Source: Rhodobacteraceae bacterium EhC02 (GTDB taxonomy: Bacteria; Pseudomonadota; Alphaproteobacteria; Rhodobacterales; Rhodobacteraceae). From it: a stretch of DNA of 64,000 bases. Made by a program: the position numbers and the translations under genes. The stretch covers positions 62,001 to 126,000 of the forward strand of contig LXYH01000059.1 in NCBI GenBank assembly GCA_001650895.1. Reading direction: 5' to 3'. The notes below the pieces were generated by a model, which searched no databases, was not told the DNA's origin, and saw only the letters and a list, made by a program, of their open reading frames with translations. Below, in pieces: positions 33,689 to 42,573 of this stretch; the stretch's first letter is position 1; each line of letters begins with the position of its first letter.

Positions 33689-34390
33689 ATGTCCGACCGC
33701 GGTCACGACAACTCCTCTCTGGCGCTGGAGCGTCTGCGCGCCGTGTTGCGGGATGTTCCGGCCACGGGCGACAGCCGCATCCCGACCGAGCGGCAGCTGG
33801 CCGAAACGCTGGGGATCAGCCGAAGGTCCGTGCGCCGCGCGCTCGAGGTGCTGGAGGCCGAGGGGCTGGTCTGGCGCAAGCAGGGGGCAGGCACCTTCGC
33901 GGGCCCGCGCCCCGACACGCTGGAGGAAGGCCCCGCCACCGAGGCGAATTTCACCGAGGTGATGGAGGTGCGCCTGAGGGTCGAGCCGCAGCTGGCCCAG
34001 CTTGCGGCCTTGCGCGCCTCGGCGGCGGATGTGGCCCGGATGCGCGACATCCTTGTGCGGCTTGACGCCTCGGACGATGCGGATTCCCGCGAACTGTGGG
34101 ATTCCGCCCTGCACCGCGAGATTGCCCGCGCCGCCGGTAACCGCTTTTTCCTGATGATCTTCGACTCGATGGACCGTGCCCGCCATGACGAGGCGTGGCG
34201 GTCCCTGCGTGAGCGCGCCCGCAGCCGCGCCAATCTGGCCGTCTACGCGCGCCAGCACCGCGAGCTTGTCGATGCCATCGCCGATCATGATCCGGTGCGC
34301 GCCGGTGCCGCGATGCGGACGCATATCATGGCGCTGAACGATGGTATCCTCAGGATGACCTCGCTGGAGGCGCTTGATGACGCGTCCTGA
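33689..34390 (+). CDS. FadR/GntR family transcriptional regulator (FCD domain)
   Basis: A 233-residue regulator. The winged helix-turn-helix (about 10-75) contains DSRIPTERQLAETLGISRRSVRRALEVLEAEGLVWRKQGAGTFAG. The FCD domain follows, with metal-site residues in LWDSALHREIARAAGN and RQHRELVDAIADHD. It is the first gene of the peptide transporter operon and overlaps the first ATPase gene by 14 bases, so it is made with the genes it probably regulates. Candidate operators lie in the 286 bases upstream. Confidence 0.9.
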   Translation: MSDRGHDNSSLALERLRAVLRDVPATGDSRIPTERQLAETLGISRRSVRRALEVLEAEGLVWRKQGAGTFAGPRPDTLEEGPATEANFTEVMEVRLRVEPQLAQLAALRASAADVARMRDILVRLDASDDADSRELWDSALHREIARAAGNRFFLMIFDSMDRARHDEAWRSLRERARSRANLAVYARQHRELVDAIADHDPVRAGAAMRTHIMALNDGILRMTSLEALDDAS

Positions 34391-35369
34391 TCCCGTCCTC
34401 GACGTGCGCGACCTGTCGATCCGCTTTCGCGGCCAGCCCGTGGACCTGATCGACGGCGTCAGCTTTTCCATCGAACGCGGCAAGACCCTTTGCCTTGTGG
34501 GGGAATCCGGCTGCGGCAAATCCGTGACCTCGCTGGCGATCATGGGACTGTTGCCCAAGCGCGCGGCCAGCGTCACGCAGGGTGCCGTGCGCTTTGACGG
34601 GCGTGATATGCTGGACCTGCCGGAACCCCAGATCGAGGATCTGCGCGGCAACCGCATGGCGATGATCTTTCAGGAGCCGATGACCAGCCTGAACCCGGCC
34701 TTCACCGTGGGCCATCAGGTGGCCGAGGCCGTGCGCCGCCACAAGGGCTGCACGCCCGCCGAGGCGCGCGACCGCGCGCTCGAGATGTTCCGCAAGGTGC
34801 GGATGCCGGCCGCCGAAAGGCGGCTGGATGATTATCCGCACCAGATGTCGGGGGGGATGCGCCAGCGTGTGATGATCGCCATGGCGCTGGCCAATGACCC
34901 CGAACTGCTGATCGCGGATGAGCCGACGACCGCGCTGGACGTGACCATTCAGGCGCAGATCCTCGACCTGATGCGCGAATTGCAGGACGATACGGGGGCG
35001 GCGCTGCTGATGATCACGCATGATCTGGGCGTCGTGGCCGAAATCGCCGATGACGTGGCGGTGATGTATGCGGGCCGGATCGTGGAAAGCGGGCCGGTGG
35101 CGCGGATCTTCGACGAGCCGCAGCATCCCTATACGCTGGGGCTGATGGGGTCGATGCCGGCGATCGCGGGCCGTCAGGGGCGGCTTCTGACGATTCCGGG
35201 CGCGGTGCCCCTTCCTGCGGCCATGCCGCAGGGTTGCCGCTTTGCATCACGCTGCCCCTTCGTGCAGGACGCCTGCCGCGCCGCGCGGCCCGGCCTGTCG
35301 GACATGGGGGGCGGTCAGCGGGTCGCCTGCCTTCGTGCGCCGCTGGACACGATGGTGGGGGCGGCATGA
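34377..35369 (+). CDS. Peptide ABC transporter ATP-binding protein (DppD/OppD-like)
   Basis: A 330-residue ATPase. Walker A is GESGCGKS (about 41-48), the signature is [15 protein letters not shown] and Walker B is [12 protein letters not shown]. The C-terminal oligopeptide/dipeptide extension has the Cys cluster [15 protein letters not shown] typical of an Fe-S site. I start at ATG 34377, preceded by GGAGG; a TTG three bases earlier is less likely. The start overlaps the regulator gene by 14 bases, and the stop overlaps the next ATPase gene by 4. Confidence 0.93.
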   Translation: MTRPDPVLDVRDLSIRFRGQPVDLIDGVSFSIERGKTLCLVGESGCGKSVTSLAIMGLLPKRAASVTQGAVRFDGRDMLDLPEPQIEDLRGNRMAMIFQEPMTSLNPAFTVGHQVAEAVRRHKGCTPAEARDRALEMFRKVRMPAAERRLDDYPHQMSGGMRQRVMIAMALANDPELLIADEPTTALDVTIQAQILDLMRELQDDTGAALLMITHDLGVVAEIADDVAVMYAGRIVESGPVARIFDEPQHPYTLGLMGSMPAIAGRQGRLLTIPGAVPLPAAMPQGCRFASRCPFVQDACRAARPGLSDMGGGQRVACLRAPLDTMVGAA

Positions 35370-36469
35370 GCGACATCATTCTGGAAGCGGTCGATCTGCA
35401 CAAACGGTTCACCCAGGGCGGCGGGCTATTCGCCAAGTCGACGACGATCCACGCGGTCAATGGGGTGTCGCTACAGGTGCGGCGCGGCGAGACTTTTGCC
35501 ATTGTCGGCGAAAGCGGCTGCGGCAAGTCCACCCTGGCGCGGCTGCTCCTGCGGCTGATCGATCCCACCGAAGGCAGCGTGATCCACGAAGGGCAGGACC
35601 TGACGCAACTGGGCGCGGGGGCCATGCGGTCGCTGCGGTCCGATCTGCAGTTCATCTTTCAGGATCCGTTTTCCGCGCTGAACCCGCGCATGACGGTCGA
35701 GACGATCATCGGCGAACCCCTGCGGCTGCATACCGGGCTGGACGCGGGTGCGCGGCGCCGCAGGGTGGCCGAATTGATGGCCCGCGTCGGCCTGCGCCCT
35801 GAAATGGCGGACAGGTATCCGCATGAATTCTCGGGCGGGCAGCGGCAGCGGATCTGCATCGCGCGGGCGCTGGCCTCGGGGCCGAAGCTGGTGATCGGGG
35901 ACGAGCCTGTCTCGGCGCTGGATGTGTCGGTGCAGGCGCAGATCGTGAACCTGCTGGAAGACCTGAAAGAGGAATTCGGCCTGACCCTTGTCATCATCGC
36001 CCATGACCTGGCCGTGATCCGCCACATGAGCGACCGGATCGCGGTGATGTACCTGGGCGAAGTGGTCGAACTGGCCCGGACCGAGGATCTGTTCACCGCG
36101 CCGCGCCATCCCTACACCCAGGCCCTGCTGGCGGCCATTCCGGTGCCCGTGCCCGGCAGCGCCGCAGGGCGCAAGGTGCTGGGCGGGGATATCCCGTCAC
36201 CTGCCAACCCGCCTGCGGGCTGCAAGTTCCACACGCGCTGCCCGCATGCAACCGATCTGTGCCGCACCGCGCGCCCGGTGCTGGAGGGCAAGGACCACCA
36301 GGTGGCCTGCCATCATCACGACACGCTGCCCGCGCCCGATCTGCCGCTGGCGCGCGCATCCCGCCGCAGCCCCGCCGCCGAGGCGCGTTTCGCATTGTAC
36401 CGCGCCGCGTCGCAAGGGGGCGCAGGCGCACCCGTTTATCAGTCCGACCACACTCACGAGAACAACTGA
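35366..36469 (+). CDS. Peptide ABC transporter ATP-binding protein (DppF/OppF-like)
   Basis: A 367-residue ATPase: Walker [10 protein letters not shown], signature FSGGQRQRICIARAL, Walker B LVIGDEPVSALDVS. The C-terminal extension contains GCKFHTRCPHATDLC, again an Fe-S-like Cys motif. After that there are about 55 further residues, poorly conserved and His/Pro-rich (CHHHDTLPAPD), longer than usual for DppF. Translation is coupled to the previous gene by a 4-base overlap. Confidence 0.92.
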   Translation: MSDIILEAVDLHKRFTQGGGLFAKSTTIHAVNGVSLQVRRGETFAIVGESGCGKSTLARLLLRLIDPTEGSVIHEGQDLTQLGAGAMRSLRSDLQFIFQDPFSALNPRMTVETIIGEPLRLHTGLDAGARRRRVAELMARVGLRPEMADRYPHEFSGGQRQRICIARALASGPKLVIGDEPVSALDVSVQAQIVNLLEDLKEEFGLTLVIIAHDLAVIRHMSDRIAVMYLGEVVELARTEDLFTAPRHPYTQALLAAIPVPVPGSAAGRKVLGGDIPSPANPPAGCKFHTRCPHATDLCRTARPVLEGKDHQVACHHHDTLPAPDLPLARASRRSPAAEARFALYRAASQGGAGAPVYQSDHTHENN

Positions 36470-36491
36470 CCAACAGCAAGGAGACCACCCC

Positions 36492-37997
36492 ATGACGATA
36501 AGAAAGCTGATGACCACGCTTCTGGCGTCGGTCGCTATGGCAAGCGCCGCCCAAGCCGCCGATCTCAGGATCGGCCTGCAGGAAGACCCCGATGCGCTGG
36601 ATACCGACCAGGCGCGGACCTTCGTTGGGCGGATCGTGTTCGAATCCCTCTGCGACAAGCTGGTGAACATCACACCGGACCTGCAGTTCATTCCCGAACT
36701 GGCGACATCCTGGGAATGGTCGAACGAGGGCAAGACCCTGACCATGAAGCTGCGCGAGGATGCGCTGTTTCATGACGGCACAGCCTTCAATGCCGAAGCG
36801 GTCGTGGCGAATATCGAGCGGTCCACCACGCTTCCCGAAAGCCGCCGCAAGTCCGAACTGTCTTCGGTGGAAACCGTCGTTGCAACAGGCGCTTACGAGG
36901 TGACCTTCAACCTCAAGAACCCCGATGCGACCCTGATCGCGCAGTTGTCCGACCGCGCGGGCATGATGGTTTCGCCGACCGCGGCCGCCGAAAAAGGTCT
37001 TGAGCTGGCCAATAGCCCGGTCTGTTCGGGCCCCTACAAGTTCGTCGAGCGGATCCAGCAGGACCGTATCGTGCTGGAAAAATTCGCCGAGCATTACGAC
37101 GCGGGCAGCTACAGCTTCGACCGGCTGATCTTCCTGCCGATCCCGGATACCACCGTGCGTCTGGCCAACCTGCGCTCGGGTGATCTGGACATGCTGGAAC
37201 GCCTGGCACCCTCCGATGTGGCGGGCGTCAAGGCCGATGGCAACCTGGCCTTCTCGGCGGCGACAAGCCTTGGTTACCAGGGCATCACCGTGAACGTGAA
37301 CAACGGCGCGCGCTCGGAAACCCCGTTCGGCAAGGACAAGCGCGTGCGCCAGGCCCTGTCGCTGGCGATCGACCGCGAGGTGATCAACCAGGTCGTGTTC
37401 GAAGGCGTCTACGCGGCGGGCAACCAGCCGTTCCCGCCGACCTCGCCCTGGTATGACCAGACCAATCCGGTACCAGCGCGCGATGTGGATGCGGCCAAGG
37501 CGCTGCTGGCCGAAGCAGGGCTGGATGGCATCAAGGTGGAAATCCAGGCCGCCAACAACCCGGTGCAGCTGCAGCTGATGCAGGTCGTGCAGGCGATGGC
37601 GGCAGAAGCGGGGATCGACATCTCGATCAAGGCCACGGAATTCGCGACCATGCTGCAGGAACAGTCTGCGGGCAACTATGACGCGACGCAGGTGGGCTGG
37701 TCTGGCCGGACGGACCCGGATGGCAACATCCATTCCTTCATGACCTGTGCCGGTGGCCTGAACGACAGCAAGTTCTGCATGGAAGAGATCGACGCCCTGC
37801 TGAACAAGGCGCGCACCTCGACCGATGTGGCAGAACGCAAGGCCAGCTATGACGCGGCCAATGCGATCCTGCGCGAGGAACTGCCGATCATCTACCTCTA
37901 TCACCAGACCTGGCTCTGGGCGATGTCCAACAAGATCAATGGCTTCCAGGCCTATCCTGATGGGATGATCCGCCTGTCCGGCGTCACGAAGCAGTGA
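36492..37997 (+). CDS. Peptide ABC transporter substrate-binding protein (DppA/GsiB-like, SBP family 5)
   Basis: A 501-residue periplasmic binding protein. Residues 1-22 (MTIRKLMTTLLASVAMASAAQA) are a Sec signal peptide. The mature protein has the SBP_bac_5 motifs LATSWEWSNEGKTLTMKLREDALFHDGTAFNAEAV and RVRQALSLAIDREVI. Its cargo is inferred from the downstream gamma-glutamyltransferase gene: possibly gamma-glutamyl peptides or glutathione. Two hairpins follow before the permease gene. Confidence 0.93.
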   Translation: MTIRKLMTTLLASVAMASAAQAADLRIGLQEDPDALDTDQARTFVGRIVFESLCDKLVNITPDLQFIPELATSWEWSNEGKTLTMKLREDALFHDGTAFNAEAVVANIERSTTLPESRRKSELSSVETVVATGAYEVTFNLKNPDATLIAQLSDRAGMMVSPTAAAEKGLELANSPVCSGPYKFVERIQQDRIVLEKFAEHYDAGSYSFDRLIFLPIPDTTVRLANLRSGDLDMLERLAPSDVAGVKADGNLAFSAATSLGYQGITVNVNNGARSETPFGKDKRVRQALSLAIDREVINQVVFEGVYAAGNQPFPPTSPWYDQTNPVPARDVDAAKALLAEAGLDGIKVEIQAANNPVQLQLMQVVQAMAAEAGIDISIKATEFATMLQEQSAGNYDATQVGWSGRTDPDGNIHSFMTCAGGLNDSKFCMEEIDALLNKARTSTDVAERKASYDAANAILREELPIIYLYHQTWLWAMSNKINGFQAYPDGMIRLSGVTKQ

Positions 37998-38009
37998 CCC
38001 GGCCATTGG

Positions 38010-38037
38010 GATGCAGCCTGCTGGCGTGGGCTGCATC
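38010..38037 (+). terminator. Intercistronic hairpin 1 after the peptide-binding protein gene
   Basis: A perfect 9-bp stem (GATGCAGCC, GGCTGCATC) with a 10-base loop, 12 bases after the stop. No U-run follows, so it may protect the upstream mRNA. Confidence 0.55.
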
Positions 38038-38060
38038 TTGATGACCCTTCCTTGACATGC

Positions 38061-38082
38061 CGCGGGGCCGCAGGGCCCCGCG
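38061..38082 (+). terminator. Intercistronic hairpin 2 before the permease gene
   Basis: A perfect 9-bp GC stem (CGCGGGGCC, loop GCAG, GGCCCCGCG). With hairpin 1 it fills the 112-base gap between the binding-protein and permease genes. Confidence 0.6.
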
Positions 38083-38109
38083 CGACACCCGCACCCACAA
38101 GGCTGGCCC

Positions 38110-39057
38110 ATGCTGTCTTTCATCCTTCGCCGCATCCTGATCGCGATCCCGACACTGATCCTGGTGTCGATGTTCGTCTTCGCACTGCAGAAACTGCTGC
38201 CGGGCGACCCGATCCTCGTCATGGCAGGCGAGGACCGCGACCCCGAGGTGATCGCGCTGCTGCGCGAGAAATACCGCATGAACGAGCCGCTGGTGATGCA
38301 GTATCTCTACTGGGCGGGCGATGTACTGCGCGGGGATCTGGGCATTTCGCTGCGCACGAACGAGCCGGTGCTGGACCTGATCGCGTCCAAGCTGCCGGTG
38401 ACGATCCAGCTTGCGATCATGTCGATGCTTTTTGCGATGCTTATCGGCATTCCGGCGGGCATCCTGTCGGCCGTACGCAAGGGCACATGGGTTGACTGGC
38501 TGGCCAATGTCGTGGCCCTGTCGGGCCTGTCGATCCCGAATTTCTGGCTGGGGATCATGCTGATCCTGCTGGTGTCGGTCAACCTTGGCTGGCTGCCGGC
38601 CTCGGGCTATGAAAGCCCCTGGATCGATCCCTGGAAATCGCTGACGACGATGATCATGCCCGCCTTCGTGCTGGGCACGGCGCTGGCCGCCACGCTGATG
38701 CGGCATACACGATCCGCGATGCTGGGCGTGCTGCAGGCGGATTACGTGCGAACCGCGCGCGCCAAGGGGCTGCGGGGGCGGGTGGTGATCCTGAAACATG
38801 CCTTCCGCAACGCGGTGCTGCCCGTTGTGACCCTGTCGGCGCTGCTGTTCGGCGAATTGCTGGCGGGCGCGGTGCTGACCGAACAGATCTTCACCATCCC
38901 CGGTTTCGGCAAGCTGATCGTCGATGCCGTCTTCAACCGCGACTATGCCGTGGTGCAGGGCGTCGTGCTGTGCACGGCGGTCGGCTTCATCCTGATGAAC
39001 CTGGTGGCGGATGTGCTTTACGTCATCCTGAACCCACGGCTGAGGACCGCGCAATGA
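38110..39057 (+). CDS. Peptide ABC transporter permease (DppB-like)
   Basis: A 315-residue permease with about six membrane helices. The N-terminus MLSFILRRILIAIPTLILVSMFVF, the GEDRDPEVIALLREKYRMNEPLVMQYLYW segment and the ABC-permease EAA-type loop (YVRTARAKGLRGRVVILKHAFRNAVLPVVT) are typical of DppB. It overlaps the DppC gene by 4 bases. Confidence 0.94.
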   Translation: MLSFILRRILIAIPTLILVSMFVFALQKLLPGDPILVMAGEDRDPEVIALLREKYRMNEPLVMQYLYWAGDVLRGDLGISLRTNEPVLDLIASKLPVTIQLAIMSMLFAMLIGIPAGILSAVRKGTWVDWLANVVALSGLSIPNFWLGIMLILLVSVNLGWLPASGYESPWIDPWKSLTTMIMPAFVLGTALAATLMRHTRSAMLGVLQADYVRTARAKGLRGRVVILKHAFRNAVLPVVTLSALLFGELLAGAVLTEQIFTIPGFGKLIVDAVFNRDYAVVQGVVLCTAVGFILMNLVADVLYVILNPRLRTAQ

Positions 39058-39914
39058 CCGCACTTGCCGACACGCCCGCGAAACCCGTCAACCGCACCTG
39101 GCGCAAGCTGCGCGCCAACAAGAGCGCGCTGATCGGCGCCGCCGTGGTGGCGCTGTTCGTGGGTCTGGCGCTGCTGGCGCCGCTGCTGCCCATCGCCGAT
39201 CCGAATGCCACCAACTGGGGCGCGATCCGCAAGGCGCCATCCGCCGCCGCATGGATGGGCACCGACGAGATCGGGCGCGACATCCTGGCCCGCATGGTCT
39301 GGGGCGCACAGGCGTCGTTGCTGGCGGGGGTCGTGTCGGTCATGATCGCCGTGGCCATCGGTGTGCCTTTCGGGCTGGTATCGGGCTATTTCGGCGGCTG
39401 GACCGACAGCATCATCAGCCGCTGCACCGATGCGCTGCTGGCGATGCCCTTCCTGATCCTGGCGATCGCGCTGGCGGCCTTCCTTGGCCCATCGCTGACC
39501 AATGCGATGATTGCCATCGGCCTGTCGGCGGTCCCGATCTTCATTCGTCTGACTCGCGGGCAGGTGCTGGCCGTCAAGACCGAGGATTATGTCGAAGGCG
39601 CGCGCGCCATCGGTCTGGGGCATGTGGCGATCATGACGCGCTACATCCTGCCCAACGTGGTGCCGCCGATCCTGGTTCAGGCCACGCTGACCATCGCGAC
39701 GGCCATCATCGCCGAAGCCTCGCTGTCCTTTCTGGGACTGGGCCAGCAGCCGCCCGCGCCCAGCTGGGGCTCGATGCTGAACACGGCAAAGAATTTCCTG
39801 AGCCAGGCGCCCTGGATGGCGATCTGGCCGGGCGCCGGGATATTCCTGGTCGTGATGGGTTTCAACCTTTTGGGCGACGGTCTGCGCGATGCGCTGGACC
39901 CGCGCGAGCACTGA
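39054..39914 (+). CDS. Peptide ABC transporter permease (DppC-like)
   Basis: A 286-residue permease. It has the OppC-type N-terminal segment (RTWRKLRANKSALIGAAVVALFVGLALLAP), the motif WMGTDEIGRDILARMVWGAQASL and the EAA loop EGARAIGLGHVAIMTRYILPNVVPPILV. The start overlaps the DppB stop; the longer upstream frame is a shadow of that gene. Confidence 0.94.
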   Translation: MTALADTPAKPVNRTWRKLRANKSALIGAAVVALFVGLALLAPLLPIADPNATNWGAIRKAPSAAAWMGTDEIGRDILARMVWGAQASLLAGVVSVMIAVAIGVPFGLVSGYFGGWTDSIISRCTDALLAMPFLILAIALAAFLGPSLTNAMIAIGLSAVPIFIRLTRGQVLAVKTEDYVEGARAIGLGHVAIMTRYILPNVVPPILVQATLTIATAIIAEASLSFLGLGQQPPAPSWGSMLNTAKNFLSQAPWMAIWPGAGIFLVVMGFNLLGDGLRDALDPREH

Positions 39915-39931
39915 TCTAGCGGAGGAAAAAC

Positions 39932-41719
39932 ATGTCTGCCTTTACCACCCGTCCCGAGATTCTGGGCCGGTTCGGGGTTGTGACCTCGACCCATTGGATC
40001 GCCTCTGCCGTCGGGATGAAGATCCTCGAACAGGGGGGCAATGCCTTTGACGCGGCCGTGGCCACCGGCCTTGCCCTGCAAGTGCTTGAGCCGCATCTGA
40101 ACGGCCCCGGCGGCGACATGCCCGCCATCCTTTATTCAAAGGCGCGCGACAAGGTCGAGGTGATCTGCGCCCAGGCCCCCACGCCGGCAGGCGCCACGAT
40201 CGAACACTACCGGTCCGAAGGGCTTGAGGTCATCCCCGGTGACGGTCTGCTGGCCACGGTCATTCCCGGCGCCTGGGATGGCTGGATGCTGATGCTGCGC
40301 GACTATGGCCGGCTGTCCCTGCGCGATGTGCTGGAGCCTGCGATCTTCTATGCCGCCAAGGGCCATCCGGTGCTGCCGCGCGTCGCGGCCACCATTGCGG
40401 GGCTGGCCGATTTCTTCCGCGACGAATGGCCGACCTCGCATGAGACATGGCTGCCGGGTGGCGCGGCCCCCGCGCCATGGTCGAACGTGACCAACCCGGC
40501 CCTGGCCGAGACATGGACCCGCATCCTGGCCGAGGCCGAGGCGAAACAGGGCCGCGAGGCGCAGATCGATGCCGCGCGCGATGCCTTCTATCGCGGTTTC
40601 GTGGCCGAGGGGATCGCGGATTACCTGTCAACAGCCGAAGTCATGGACGCATCCGGCCAGCGCCACAAGGCGGTGCTGACGGCGGATGATCTGGCGGGCT
40701 ATGCCGCCCATGTCGAAGAACCGCTGACCTATGACTACCACGGCTGGACCGTCGCCAAATGCGGACCATGGACGCAAGGCCCGGTGTTTCTGCAGACGCT
40801 TGCCCTGCTCAAGGGCTTTGACCTCTCCGCGATGGACCCGATGGGTGCCGATTTCATCCACCATGTCGTCGAGGCCAAGAAACTGGCCTATGCGGATCGC
40901 GAGGTCTATTACGGTGATCCCGATTTCGCCAAGGTCCCGCTGGATGTGCTGCTGTCGGATGATTACAACGCGGCCCGCCGTCGCCTGATCACCGACAAGG
41001 CCAGCCTTGATCTGCGCCCCGGCAGCGTTGCGGGCCATGAGGACCAGTTGGCGCGCACGATGGAATTGCTGGGCCGTCTGAGCCGCACCGATCAGGCCGT
41101 GTACGAGCCGACCATGGCGCATCTGTCGGAAAAGAAGGGCGATACCGTCCATATCGACGTGATCGACAACGAAGGCAACATGGTGTCCATCACGCCTTCG
41201 GGGGGCTGGCTGCAATCCTCGCCCACGATTCCGGGTCTGGGTTTCTGCCTGAACAGCCGGGCGCAAATGTTCTGGCTGGAGCCGGGGCTGCCCACCTCGC
41301 TGGAACCGGGCAAGCGCCCGCGCACCACGCTGACGCCGTCGCTGGCGCTCAAGGACGGGGTGCCGCAGCTGTCCTTCGGCACGCCGGGCGGCGATCAGCA
41401 GGACCAGTGGCAACTGGCGTTCTTCCTGCGCTACGTGCACCACAAGATGAACCTGCAGGAGGCGATCGACGCGCCGCTGTTCCATTCGACGCATTTCCCC
41501 TCAAGCTTCTTCCCGCGCTCGCGCGAACCCGGCATGATCATGGCCGAAACCAGCTTTGGCGCGGCCGTGCTGGACGATCTGCGCGCGCGTGGCCACAGGA
41601 TCACCGAGGCAGAGCCATGGACCGTGGGCCGGATGACCGCCGCGCGGCGTGACCCGGACGGGTTGTTGCGCGCCGCCGCCACGCCACGCCTGATGCAGGC
41701 CTATGCGGTGGGGCGTTGA
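39932..41719 (+). CDS. Gamma-glutamyltransferase family protein, without signal peptide
   Basis: A 595-residue Ntn hydrolase of the GGT family. The N-terminal part has FGVVTSTHWIASAVGMKILEQGGNAFDAAVATGLAL and NGPGGDMPAILY. The predicted nucleophile is Thr405 (GDTVHIDVIDNEGNMVSITPSGG), where the precursor would cut itself into large and small subunits. GTPGGDQQDQWQ is the small-subunit glycine motif. E. coli GGT has a signal peptide; here the N-terminus MSAFTTRPEILGRF has none, so the enzyme should act in the cytoplasm on imported substrate. A strong GGAGG site precedes the ATG. Some relatives are acylases or hydrolases rather than transferases. Confidence 0.9.
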   Translation: MSAFTTRPEILGRFGVVTSTHWIASAVGMKILEQGGNAFDAAVATGLALQVLEPHLNGPGGDMPAILYSKARDKVEVICAQAPTPAGATIEHYRSEGLEVIPGDGLLATVIPGAWDGWMLMLRDYGRLSLRDVLEPAIFYAAKGHPVLPRVAATIAGLADFFRDEWPTSHETWLPGGAAPAPWSNVTNPALAETWTRILAEAEAKQGREAQIDAARDAFYRGFVAEGIADYLSTAEVMDASGQRHKAVLTADDLAGYAAHVEEPLTYDYHGWTVAKCGPWTQGPVFLQTLALLKGFDLSAMDPMGADFIHHVVEAKKLAYADREVYYGDPDFAKVPLDVLLSDDYNAARRRLITDKASLDLRPGSVAGHEDQLARTMELLGRLSRTDQAVYEPTMAHLSEKKGDTVHIDVIDNEGNMVSITPSGGWLQSSPTIPGLGFCLNSRAQMFWLEPGLPTSLEPGKRPRTTLTPSLALKDGVPQLSFGTPGGDQQDQWQLAFFLRYVHHKMNLQEAIDAPLFHSTHFPSSFFPRSREPGMIMAETSFGAAVLDDLRARGHRITEAEPWTVGRMTAARRDPDGLLRAAATPRLMQAYAVGR

Positions 41720-41722
41720 GCG

Positions 41723-42475
41723 ATGACCTATTCCATCGTCGCGCGTGACCCCGCCACCGGCCATCTGGGCATTGCTGTCGCCAGCCGCTTTTTCGCCGTG
41801 GGCTGTGCCGTTCCTTTCATCAAGGGCAGGGTGGGGGCCGTGGCCACGCAGGCTTTCGTCAACCCTACATACGGTCCCGACGGGCTGCGCCTGATGGAAG
41901 CGGGCGCGCCGCCCGAGGCCATCGTGCCGATCCTGACCGGGCGCGATGACGGGCATCCGAACCGGCAGTTCCACATGATCGATGCCGCCGGGCGCAACGC
42001 GGCCTTTACCGGGGCGAATTGCGTCGATTGGTGCGGGCATCTGCTGGCCGAAGGCGTGTCGGTCGCGGGCAACATGCTGGAAGGGCCCGCCGTGATCGGC
42101 GATACGCTGGCGGCCTACCAGTCCGCCATGGACAAGCCATTGGCCGAGCGGTTGCTGATCGCCATGCAGGCGGGCGAGGACGCAGGCGGCGACAAGAGGG
42201 GCCGCCAATCCGCCTGCCTGGTGATCTACCGCGATCAGGATTACGCCTGGCTGGATATCCGCGCGGATGATCATGCCGACCCGCTGGAAGAGTTGCGCCG
42301 CCTTTATGCCGTGGCGCAGGAGCGTTTCCTGCATGTGGCCGAAACCATGCCGACGCGGGAAAACCCCCATGGTCTGACCGACCGCAGCGGCATCGACGCC
42401 ACCATCGCCCGGCTTGAGGCGGAAAGGATCGCCGCAGGTCGGCCCACGGCATCCCATATGGTCAGCAAGGGCTGA
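41723..42475 (+). CDS. DUF1028 domain-containing protein
   Basis: A 250-residue protein. MTYSIVARDPATGHLGIAVASRFFAVGCAVPFIKGRVGAVATQAFVNPTYG is the DUF1028 start, a family with an Ntn-hydrolase-like fold but no firm function. The DQDYAWLDIRADDHADPLEELRRLY segment is also typical. It begins three bases after the GGT-family gene, so the two probably act on the same compound. DUF1028 genes often accompany peptide transporters. An autocatalytic nucleophile is not evident to me. Confidence 0.9.
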   Translation: MTYSIVARDPATGHLGIAVASRFFAVGCAVPFIKGRVGAVATQAFVNPTYGPDGLRLMEAGAPPEAIVPILTGRDDGHPNRQFHMIDAAGRNAAFTGANCVDWCGHLLAEGVSVAGNMLEGPAVIGDTLAAYQSAMDKPLAERLLIAMQAGEDAGGDKRGRQSACLVIYRDQDYAWLDIRADDHADPLEELRRLYAVAQERFLHVAETMPTRENPHGLTDRSGIDATIARLEAERIAAGRPTASHMVSKG

Positions 42476-42498
42476 GGCCGCAGCATTCCCAACAGCAG

Positions 42499-42535
42499 CG
42501 CGCCGGCCCCATGGGGGACCGGCGCGTTGTCATTT
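42499..42535 (+). terminator. Terminator of the peptide/GGT operon
   Basis: A 12-bp GC-rich stem with one bulged A (CGCGCCGGCCCC, loop ATG, GGGGACCGGCGCG) is followed by TTGTCATTTTT. It separates the operon from the convergent autotransporter gene. Confidence 0.8.
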
Positions 42536-42573
42536 TTATGATGTGATCGGGCGCGGGCAAGTCCCCGCCTTGA

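Noticed and set aside
36093-38279. Minus-strand open frame of 728 codons
   Set aside because: It crosses three plus-strand transporter genes and two intergenic hairpins; its composition is that of a shadow frame.
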